This document shows, in pieces, positions 23,904-33,572 of a stretch of DNA of 64,000 bases. The stretch lies in contig BTPP01000002.1 of assembly GCA_037102815.1 (NCBI GenBank), forward strand, positions 1,240,001 to 1,304,000, in the 5' to 3' direction. Made by a program: the position numbers and the translations under genes. The notes under the pieces were generated by a model that saw only the letters and a list, made by a program, of their open reading frames with translations, ran no database searches and was not told where the DNA came from. Source of the DNA: Neurospora intermedia (Eukaryota; Ascomycota; Sordariomycetes; Sordariales; Sordariaceae). The first letter of the stretch is position 1. The number at the start of each line of letters is the position of its first letter.

Positions 23904-24480
23904 CTCGAGCGTTGCCGTAGGCCAAACGGTAACATGGAGGATTCCCCGCACCAAAGGTCGCGTGGGTCCATGGGCCCACCCAACGCCGTAAGCGAGGAAG
24001 GCGCGGCGTATCTGTCTATAATAGGCCAGAATGCAGAAAATTACCCGTCTTGGCAGTCCCAAATAGGAAAACTTGGCGCCAAGCAAGACACGGTTCGAAT
24101 AGCAGAGCGAAAAAGCCACTTTTTCCTTTGCAACGGGGATTCCTCCGCGGCCGTCGAATGCATCAAAATACACCGGGTGTCAGATTGAAGAGGAAAAAAG
24201 GCGGTCATTTTGGTACCGGTCGCATTGTGGTGCACGCACTGGTTGTTGAGAAAAATGCAAAAGAAGTCAAAAAGAAGGATTCTGGTTGCGACCGTAGCCT
24301 AGAAATGACCAAGTTCAAAAAAATGACTAAGTTCCAAAAATGACCAAGTTCCAAAAATGACCAAGTCCCAGGCTAGAGCTTTAACCCTAAGGATTTGGGA
24401 GGGGGGTTAGGGTTAGGGTTGAAAGCTGGAAATCGCAAAAGTGAAAAAAAAGAAAAAAGAATTTTCAAAATTTTGCCTTT

Positions 24481-24511
<31 letters not shown>

Positions 24512-24740
24512 CTTAAATAGAAAGGGTGGGTAGAGGGGGGGTAACGAAATTGGTAATATAAGGCAGGTAATTCAACAACTTATTCAAGAAACCAATGGAG
24601 CTTATAGCTTAATGGTTATTATTAGTGTTGTCTTTTTTAAAGGTTACTCGTTCAGTTCAGCTTTGGGTTTTTTTTTTTTTTTTTTTTTTTTTTACCAAGT
24701 AATTTCTAAGGGCGTCTCTCTGTCTCCCCTGGACATTGGC
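23904..24740. other. Less-mutated insert in Copia-2: repeat R copy, tandem repeats, telomere-like motif, poly-T tracts
   Basis: This stretch has ordinary base composition. 23,930-24,110 is a copy of a repeat also found at 26,755-27,690. 24,304-24,372 is a 17-bp tandem repeat, and 24,407-24,422 has a GGGTTAGGGTTAGGG telomere-like motif. T runs of 28 and 26 bases occupy 24,484-24,511 and 24,668-24,693. GAGACGCCC near 23,883 is matched in inverted orientation by GGGCGTCTC near 24,710, possibly the ends of the insert, but no target duplication was found. Several short open frames here overlap on both strands and are not convincing genes. Confidence 0.5.
24304..24372. repeat. 17-bp tandem repeat, about 4 units
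   Basis: Unit AATGACCAAGTTCCAAA, repeated with small changes; the first unit is 18 bp. No function assigned. Confidence 0.85.
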
Positions 24741-25166
24741 TCCGCCCAGGGGAACTGTATTTTATTATATTACTAGAAGAAGTTAATTTTTACTCTAGAA
24801 AGACTAGTTTATTAAATTAGTTATTGATAAATACCTAGCTTAATATCGCTTTTACTGTTAGTAAACTATTAGAAGGTATTAAGAAGCCTACTAACTGCTA
24901 CCTTATTATTATGAGATATTTATAGTAGTATTTATTTAAATATCCCGATTTAAGTATTAAGCTAAGTAGTATATTATCGCTATTAATAGCCCTATCCTTC
25001 TGTATATATGTAAACGCATTCTTTATTTACGATATTCCTATAAGGGAGAGTATAGTTAGCTATATTATATTTTTTATTTGTAGCCCCGTTCTTTGGAAGT
25101 CTAAACGCTGGAATCTTCTTATAACTAGTATAATGGAAGTAGAATTTATTAATTTAGTAGAGTTAA

Positions 25167-25594
25167 CCTCCCCGCACGTACTAAAAACTTTAAGGTACGC
25201 ACCTCCACTAGAAAACTGGGGCGGTTTAGCTAATAACACCTGATATTGAAATTTCTGTTTTTACCCGCGAAATTCCAGATTTTAATGCGCGCCAATATTC
25301 CTCTACTTATACTCTTTTCTATATAGCGGCCAATTGCACCTCCTAATTGCACTACCCAATCGTATTACCTAATTGTACCACCCAATTGTACTACCGAATA
25401 GATTAGCGCTATTAGATTGGTACTATTAGATTTACTTGCCTACTAAAAACTAAAATATCTGGTATATTACCTGGGTTGACCCACCTCGAAACATTACAAA
25501 ACGCGAATATTACGGCCAAAATAATACATTTTATACATCAGCTGCCAGATCCCTAAAATTGCGTACCTTAAGGCTTTTAGTGCGTGCGGGGAGG
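25167..25594. mobile_element. 428-bp TIR element flanked by TTAA, inside Copia-2
   Basis: The ends are inverted repeats starting CCTCCCCGCACG and continuing TACTAAAAACTTTAAGGTACG / CACTAAAAGCCTTAAGGTACG, about 35 bp. TTAA lies directly outside both ends (25,163-25,166 and 25,595-25,598), like the TTAA target of piggyBac-type elements. No transposase inside. An internal block (25,218-25,274) is shared with the elements at 39,775 and 41,233, which have different termini. The superfamily is unsettled. Confidence 0.65.
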
Positions 25595-26031
25595 TTAATT
25601 CATTTAGTACTTACGACTAAAGCGTTCGATTAAGTTAGTAGTATATTTAATAATTTGAATATAAATGTGGGTTTATATGAGATTAATAAAATTCTTTATA
25701 TAGATAGTTGTAAGGCTAAAGACCGGATCTTCAACCCCAGCTTACTAATTAGAAATCGATATATCGATAAACGATATAAATAATTGATTTAAAAAGTAGT
25801 AAATAGGAAGGTATTTACAATTGAGTACTTACCGGGTAACGAAATACTAGCCGATGGTTTAATAAAACCGTTAAAGCCGGATAAGTATATAAAGTTTATT
25901 AAATTAATAGGTATAGTCTAAAAGAAGGTTCCCTAAGCTTAAAGTATCGTTAATACTATAAAAAATATTATAATATAAATAATATATAGAGGTTTAGATA
26001 TTCCTTCGCAATCTTCTAGTCTATGGGGGTA

Positions 26032-26226
26032 TATTGGTAGGTCTTTAGCATTTATTGGGCTGAATTATTTATTAGACTAGGTACAGCCTAGTCCCTACTC
26101 TGTACCCTGCCTAGACCGTACTATATCTAGCCTTCTAGACTCTGCTAGTCTCTCTCTTTTTCTCTTCTCCAAAGCACACACTCAATTAATCGTATTTAAC
26201 CGCTTAATCTCGTTGGTGATCTCACA
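26032..26226 (+). repeat. Probable 3' LTR of Copia-2
   Basis: It begins right after a purine-rich tract (CTATGGGGG), the usual position of the plus-strand primer before a copia LTR, and ends at CTCACA. No second copy exists in the window, so the limits are estimated from family habits. Confidence 0.5.
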
Positions 26227-26754
26227 AAACCCCTTGTAAGTACCGAGCTAACGAACTTACTAGGACAGATGTGTAAGGCTGGATCCTAGGTTGTGGCCCG
26301 TATAGAGCTAAATTCTATATTGTAGCCCGTATATACACACTCTACATATAAACGAACATAGCTAAAATAATCCAACCTACTTTCAAATCCTTCCCTTTTA
26401 CAACGTAGCTACTACAACTACTACCCCCCTCCAATCCTTACGAGTCCCGTACACCCTTACTAGGTAGTTTGTGCCTACTTTGTATAGACCTATTACTAAT
26501 ATAGTAAGTACTTTCTAAATACGCGTACGTACTTTTTAGTATATTACTATACCTTTCGGATTATTCTTAACTTATTTTTATAATAACTCTTAAATTTACT
26601 AGACCTACTAAATTTGGAATTTATAATATAAAGAATAAAGATTAATTAATACTTACTATATTAATTAGCCCGGAGTTAGAAATCTTTGAAGAAGTTTATT
26701 ATTGAAACGCTCGAACCCTTATAAGAAGGCGATGTCCGGGGCCCCCAAGTGTTA
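26227..26754. other. Unidentified DNA after Copia-2
   Basis: Moderately AT-rich. It holds GGCTGGATCCTAGGTTGTGG near 26,277, partly echoed in inverted orientation near 26,755. No frame or domain was recognised. Confidence 0.35.
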
Positions 26755-27690
26755 TAGCCAGGATCCACACTAGAGGTCGTAGGGCTATAGGCCCCATATT
26801 GTCGCGAGGAAGGCGCGGCGGTTCTATTTATAATAAGCTAGAATCGAGACGGATAAAGTGATTGTATGCCCGCTAATGTAACGGTTATCTAACCTAAAGG
26901 AGAAGGCTCCCACTTTTGGGTCACAGTAAGGGAGGATGTTAGCCACACTAGAATCTTGCAGAGAATGATATAGTATAATTCTCATTAGAGAAATCGTATT
27001 ATTACTATTACCGTCCAAATTTGGAGTATGCCCTCTGCCGTGTGCTTGATATTTCAACCTTTGCCGCCGTTAGTAATCTGACTAGCAATAATACAACCGC
27101 CGCGGCAACGTAAGAATCTCAAACAAATGTCACATCCATGTCGATGTAGTAGTAATTATAGCGTGGCTAATATTTATATAACATTTAGGATTGGATGTGG
27201 GACTATAGCTGTGGTCTTCTCTCTTGGGTTAGAAATCCATTATATTAGTAAGGCACACAATCACTTTATCCGGTTCGGCTAGAATACAAAAACTTACCTG
27301 TTTTAGTACAGCTTAGTAGTCTTAAATAGGCAACTCTTACCGTAAAAGGAGGGGGGGTGTGTTTCGATCTATACTTAGGCATCTCGGGAACCCCCGATGT
27401 TGAACTGGTTACGACTATCTATTTACTGTCAATCAACGATCCTACCCAACGAAACGTCCGAAATTCCAAATATTTCAAGAATTTGGACAATTAAATATCT
27501 ATCAAGTAACAGTCAATTAATACCAAACGTTTCAGTAGGTAAATGTTAGTATATTCAAATACTTAAATTCCGCGAGAGCTCTAATTACAAATCAGTAAAT
27601 TTCTAACTATCCAAAGACAGTTCGCGGAGAGTTTATAATACCCCCCTTCTCCCAGTGCGGTAGCGCTAAGCAGGACACAGTTTCGATAGC
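26755..27690. repeat. Repeat R, second copy, split by insertions
   Basis: GCGAGGAAGGCGCGGCG and the sequence around it match 23,930-24,110. The match is interrupted by the MITE at 26,845-27,277, resumes to about 27,345, and the last part (GCTAAGCAGGACACAGTTTCGA) returns at about 27,660. The roughly 300 bp between 27,345 and 27,650 are absent from the first copy and start and end near G- and C-runs (GGAGGGGGGG, CCCCCCTTC). The nature of the repeat is unknown. Confidence 0.55.
26845..27277. mobile_element. 433-bp MITE with 26-bp TIR and 8-bp TSD
   Basis: The left end CGAGACGGATAAAGTGATTG pairs with the right end, which reverse-complemented starts CGAACCGGATAAAGTGATTG; both continue TRTGCC. GCTAGAAT flanks both sides (26,837-26,844 and 27,278-27,285), and the related repeat at 24,020-24,060 shows an unoccupied version of the site. 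There is no transposase; the open frame inside on the minus strand is short and unrecognised. The 8-bp TSD fits hAT or MULE mobilisation. It is not visibly RIP-saturated, so it may be young or below the RIP length limit. Confidence 0.82.
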
Positions 27691-28181
27691 ACATACATAC
27701 AGTACTGCATTTGACATATTGAAACAATTATATTTCTATATTAAAATATAATTTTGAAATATAAAAAGTATTAATGAATAGAGCTCAATTAACTATATAT
27801 CTTATATTATCTATATTAAAATATAGTATAAATCATGATATTATCTAGTATTGTAAATAAAATCCCGTTAAATAGTTATACGACTATTTTATAGTTCTAA
27901 TACGACTGTAGTCGGCTATTTAGGACTCCCGGTAAGCCTAGTACTCCTATTAAGCGGAAGTCTAGCTAGTATTCCCGATAATTCTACTACTTTTAGTAAT
28001 TCTACTACTCCTAGTAATTCTACTACTCCCAGTATCTCTATTATTCCCTGCATCTCTACTACTCCTAGTAAGTTAATATACCGGCACTATTACTATTTAT
28101 ATTATTACTAAATGTGTTACATTTAATTAATAATAGCCTTTTATTAATATTAATACTTTGTTATTAATAATTAACGAATAT
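27691..28181. other. AT-rich DNA before LINE L5, with Ser/Thr-type tandem repeat
   Basis: No gene recognised. The last part holds an 18-bp tandem repeat (27,978-28,072). The sequence is the insertion target of the LINE starting at 28,182. Confidence 0.4.
27978..28072. repeat. 18-bp tandem repeat, about 5 units
   Basis: Unit AATTCTACTACTCCTAGT with small variations. In one forward frame it would code a Ser/Thr/Pro-rich repeat, but no open gene surrounds it. Confidence 0.75.
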
Positions 28182-28282
28182 ACTGCTTTAAAACCGGAAA
28201 CGCCGATTTCTGGTCGAGGAGTGCTCCAAAACGAAAACTAATAACGGCAATCGATTCAGGAGGGTCGTTTACGTCCCTTACG

Positions 28283-29782
28283 ATGTCCTGCGACGAGCGT
28301 AGTGACGGCGTTATATCGTCGTTACTGATGGTTATCGACGGCGGTACTCGTAGACTCGAAAACAGCGTTTATAACCCGCTCGTAGAAATCTTAGTATGTA
28401 ACGATCTTAAAGCCGTACTTACTACGAAGATTTCGGATAAAACGGAGGAGGACGATAAAATATTAAAGAAGTTTATTACTAGAGCGAATAAATTTACGGA
28501 TTATAATACTATTTCGATTAAGGATTATTATTAAGTTCGAAAATTATTTTTCGAATTTATAAAGGTATATATTAAAAAAAATAGGTTTATACGACCAGAG
28601 GCTAATAAGGTTAGAACCGATTAGTTTATTATTAAGAAGGATTTTAACGATTTAAAGAAGAATATTCTAAAGGAAATTAAGAAAGGCGCCTAAGAAGTAT
28701 TAAAGTATTAAATTAATATTATAACGAAAGTTAGTCCGAGTAAGATTAGTATTACCCTCTAATAATTACTTACTATTATTAAGAAGTTTATTCCTTTTAA
28801 TTTCGAATGGTAATTTACTATTAAGGGAGCGATAATCGCCGCCGAATTCGTAAACTGTTCGAACGAAAATATAAAAACGATTTTAGCTATATATTTAAGT
28901 AAGAAGAATACCGGCCTAGTAATTTAAGCGGCTATTAAAATACCGATAATTGGAAATTATATAATTATATTTAATAAATTTATATATAATTAGTACTAGC
29001 GTAACTAAATATAGGTTAAGGAAATTTTTAACCCTAATATTTTTATTACTATAAATATTATAGGCGTACTAGTTCAGGGCGTACCCTGGAATAGTATTAA
29101 TAATTATACTATATTGGAAGCTATATTAAATATAATGAAAAAGAAAAATCCGGAAGCATTTATTATTAGAATTCGGCTATAGAAGAAAAAGGACGGAGAG
29201 AATAGAAGTTTACTTCTAATAGAAGTCGCTATTATATTGGCAGCGTACTTCCTCTAGAATAACCTTTTCCTCTAAAATAATAGTATATACTTATATAAAC
29301 CGTTCTAAGTTTCGAATAACGTTTAATAATACTTTAAATACTAGGGAATTGGATATATAGCGAAATTTTATTATTAAGAAAATATCTATGCCCGTTATAA
29401 CGAAGTTAAATATAAAGGAAATTGCTTTAGCGAAGTAAATTGCCCGTTTAATAATAATAAGTTATTCGTTTATTATAAACTATATAGGAAGAAGGGCTAT
29501 TATATATATAACTATAAGGAGTACCCTATTTTCTAGAAGGTAATTATAAAAACGTTTATTACGTACGCTAAAAGGCTGCGGGCGTTCGCCCCCCGTAAAA
29601 ACCCAACCGGAAAAGTATTAAAACCGACGATAGAAATTATAAATAAAAGTATCCTCCCGGACGCCCCCCCTAACTCCTATACTATTACTACCCTAAAGAA
29701 ATATATTAGAAGAATCGTAAAAAAAGGACGGCCGAAGAAAATTATTAGCCTATCCTTCCGACCGAAGTTATTAAACCCTTAA
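28283..29782 (+). pseudogene. LINE ORF1, RIP-degraded
   Basis: Opens with MSCDERSDGVISSLLMVIDG and stays open for 83 codons. The phase ends at a TAA at 29,780-29,782, the same 500-codon span as the copy at 15,216. The zinc knuckle region near 29,470 again shows Tyr in place of the Cys and His ligands (YKLYRKKGYYIYNY). It lies directly upstream of ORF2. Confidence 0.75.
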
Positions 29783-29916
29783 AGTCTAATAGATATTTAT
29801 ATATACTTATAGAATATAGGAGGGAATTAGTTATATAGTAGTAATAGTACTTATATAATTATAGTCCTCCCTAAGGAAGTAATACCTTTATCCTCTATAG
29901 AAGGATTAAAAGGAAC

Positions 29917-32900
29917 TTTATTTTAGGGTAATTAATAATCTAATTAAAAATACTCTATTAGAATGTAGGGAAGTTGTACGAAAGAGGGAAACTTCTATTT
30001 AAATAAAAGGAAACTTATAACGTTATAATAATTTAAAAGCTAAATAGAAATTTAAATAAAAATATTTACCGTCCTAGAGGCGGGAGATATTTTAGGGTCG
30101 ATTATATAGAAAAAAGAAGGGTAATAATATATATAAATAAGAAATAGAATTTAAAGGACCTAAATTTCTAAACCGGAAGGGATTAGGCTATAGTAATATT
30201 TAAAAGTTTAAGGGACTTAACGACCGTCTTTTCAATCTACTCTCCTATCTTTATATAGGGAATATTAAAATATTAATAAGAATTACTACTTTTTAAATTT
30301 ATCGAGGTCGGACCCCCGGCGGGGAACCTAATTGTAATTGGGGATTATAATTTCTATTATCCTAATTAGGATTTAAAGAATAGGATTAGTCCGGAGGCTG
30401 CTCGCCTCCTTATATAAGTATAATACTAGAAATTTAATTTATTTACCCTCCGTAATAAATTAATAAAATTCGGGAATATAATATAAAGAGAAAGGAATAG
30501 GATAATTAATTATATATAATTATTATTTAGGGTTAAAGCCGAATATTAGGGAATGTAAAGGTACGAGTAAATTAATTCGGACTATTACCTTTAGGAAATT
30601 TAGGTCTAAATAAGAAAAAAAAATAAAAAAACGGAAAAGGAAGGAGGATATAATTAAAATCTTATAAATATAGTAAAGGTAAAAGAAGTATTGGAAAAAT
30701 AGATATCGGTACTGGAAAGGATTAATATAATAAAGGATTTAAAATTCGCCTTTCGTAGGTTCGACGGAAAGTTTATAAGTATTATAAAAGAATTCGTCCC
30801 GTACCGGAAGAAAGGTCGAAGGAGGAGAGTAAATTAGTAAATATTAAGATATAAAACAGTAATAAAAAAAGTACGGAAGATATATTAAGAGTAATTTAAA
30901 TACTAGATAGTATTAAATTAGAGGGATTTTATTAAAGTTATAATAAAAAAAAAGAGGATAATTATAAAAGTTTAGTAAATTATATAGTATAATAATATTA
31001 CTGAAGCTTTAAAGAACCCGAATTAATTTTAACCCTTAAAATAATAGGCCTATATTTGAAGTTACAAATTAATAAACCCGCCTAAATTATTAACCCTTTA
31101 AACCTATAAGGGGGTAATAAAAATCGGAAATTATAATAGTAAGGCTGAAATTTTTACTAATTGCTTCTTCTTAAAGGTAGAGGTCCTAATAAATTACCTA
31201 TTAAACTAAATTAAACTACTAAATAACGCTAAATTAATAATTATTAGCGAATTAATTAATAAGGAGGACGTTTAAGACGTACTTTTTCGGATAGTATTTA
31301 ATAAGGCCCCCGGGATTAATTAATATTCAAATAAATTTTTAAAAATATATAAGCAACTGTTCTAATAGACTATAATATACTTAATATCTACTAACTTCTA
31401 ATTTAAATATTTCCTATAGCGGTTTAAAGATATAAAAGTAATTATCCTTAAGAAATTTAGGAAAAGCGCCGCCTAATAGAAATTAGCGGGTGTATAGAGG
31501 TTAATATTACTATTTAATAACGTAGGAAAAATCTTCGAAGCGCTCGTAGTTAAAAGGTTTATATAAATAGCCGAAGAATTTAACTTCTTACTAGAGGGCT
31601 AAATAAATAATTAAATAAACTATTCGATAAAATTTATAATCCGGGTAATTATTAATATAGTATATACAATTTAGAAACTTAGGGTTGTAACGTCCTTTAT
31701 ACTCCTAAATTTAAAAAGAGCGTTTAATAGAATTAATTATAAATAATTTCTATATACCCTATAGGAAATATAATTCCTAATGTAAATTATTCGGTAAATA
31801 ACGAACTTTATTGCTGGAAAAAGAGGTTCTCTTTTTTTTAATAATAAAACCTCCTACCCTTATATAATTACTATTAAAATATTATAAAGCTCCCCCCTCT
31901 CCCCTATTTTATTTATTCTCTTTATTACCCTACTATACCGGAAATTAATAATAATCCTAAATGTAATTATAATCGGCTTTACTAATAATATTAATATTAT
32001 AATAGTAGTCCGTACTATTAAAGAAAATTACCGGACGTTATAAATAGCATAGGAAATATATTCGGAATAAATAAGGGCGAAAAGTATAAAATTTAAAGTA
32101 ATTAAAATAGAATTAATATATTTTATACGAACGAAAGTATTAAGGACGGAAATTCTTTAATTTAAAGAAATAATATTTTAATCGACGGAATCGATATAAT
32201 TCCTAAGAGTTTAACTAGATTATAAATTCAATTATAGGGTTTACGTAAAAGTAAAAAAAAAAAATAGCGATATAAATAAATATATTTATAAAATTAATAG
32301 TAAAGATATAGAATTATTCCTTTATTCGGGTAAAGGAAATATATATTAAATATATTTATAGTACTATCGTATATAGAGCTTTAATATTCTATTAACCGAC
32401 TAAAATCTATAATAAATTTCGGAGGATAGTAATTAGGCTAGCGAAATACTAAACCAAATATTTAAAAATTATTGCTGGAGCGTATAAAGCTATATTAGTA
32501 CGAAATTTAAAGACGGAAACCTTTTGTCCGCCGCTCGACTTCTACCTTAATAAAAGAGTCCGGGCCTTTAAAGAAAGGTTCGTCCGGACGGATTAAGCCC
32601 AGTTCGTCCGGGGGACTATAATTTAAATTTCTAATTATATTTAAATATAACGAATTAAAAGTCGGCTACCCGCCGATAAACTAAAGAATAGTATAACTAA
32701 AATTCGGTAGGCCGAAATATAAGTACTAATAGAGAAATTATTAGTAATAGTAATTAACCCCCCTTCGGAATTAAAGATTCAATTATTACTATTATTATAA
32801 GATTTAAAACTAATAGTTACTAATAGAGAGGAATAGTTAAAGGATATAATAAATTAGGAATAAGTATTATACTATAATTATTATTTAGTAGTAATAATAG

Positions 32901-33572
32901 TAAAATTAGGGTAATAATATGAATTTACTATCGTAAACCTTACCCCCAAATTTAATGGAGAGGCTATTTAACGATATATAATTGGTATAAAGAAGAAGAA
33001 AGGAAAACGCTAATAATTAGAAGAAAACGAAAAAAAACCGTACTTATTAATTAAAGCGAAAAATTCCCTCCTTATTTAAGTTAGAATGGAAATTATTAGT
33101 TTCCGGGCTTTCCTCTACCGGAGGAAAGTATTGGACGTTCTAACTCCTATTTATACCTATAGGTTCGAAAAAGAAATATTCGCCTATATTATCCTAAATT
33201 ACTTTAATACGGATATTATTTTCTAATTAAACTTAAAAGCTTAGTTATTAACGAAGGAAGAACTTTAAAAATACTTAAACAATAGAATTAAAACCGAAAG
33301 GATTCTATTATAAATATTAAAATTAAGGAAGTTAAGAAAATACTATCTAATAATTGAATTAGAGGAGGAGTAACGTAAGGAAATTGTAAGGTATTCTTAA
33401 GAAGAAAATAAAATATTAATAATATTAGAACAATAGGACGGGAACAAAGAAAAAATATTTGTACTAACTACGGGAGCTATTTAAATTACGGCTATAATAA
33501 GAACCGAAAAATACTATTTAACGAACGCTTAATTATACTTAAAAAATGGTTCGAATAATTCTATTATACGAA
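29917..33572 (+). pseudogene. LINE ORF2 (endonuclease and reverse transcriptase), RIP-degraded
   Basis: Endonuclease motif LIVIGDYNFYYPN is at about 30,330. RT blocks lie in the same frame; the catalytic box near 31,975 reads GFTNNIN, so both Asp of FADD are Asn here. The C-terminal Tad1-type block (GAYKAILVRNLKTETFCPPL) is near 32,480-32,530. Its 3' end is cut by the MULE at 33,573, and LINE sequence resumes at 37,094. The start is approximate and stops are numerous. Confidence 0.7.

Larger units (their letters stand above)
23545..26226 (+). mobile_element. Copia-2: fossil Ty1/copia element, 3' part only, with two insertions
   Basis: A broken LTR-retrotransposon relic on the plus strand. 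The reverse transcriptase end is at 23,545-23,900 (DFKFKELG, IFLGYNII, RYTKSVIVKFNKSKLYN). A following pol part is at 24,776-25,162, and the copia RNase H end at 25,599-25,925 (EYLPGNEILADGLIKPL). A purine-rich tract ends at about 26,030, and a probable 3' LTR lies at 26,032-26,226. The 5' half and the 5' LTR are not found. Two unrelated segments sit inside it (about 23,904-24,740 and 25,167-25,594). It has many breaks; base changes are RIP-like, so age cannot be read from divergence. Confidence 0.75.

Noticed and set aside
23805-24343. Several overlapping frames of 64-127 codons on both strands
   Set aside because: They cross the junction of the copia relic and the repeat R insert and overlap one another; no domain recognised.
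23883-24718. GAGACGCCC / GGGCGTCTC as TIRs of a DNA transposon
   Set aside because: Only 9 bp match and no target duplication lies outside them; mentioned as possible ends only.
26824-27057. 77-codon minus-strand frame within the MITE
   Set aside because: Runs across the MITE end and its TSD; no recognised domain and far too short for a transposase.
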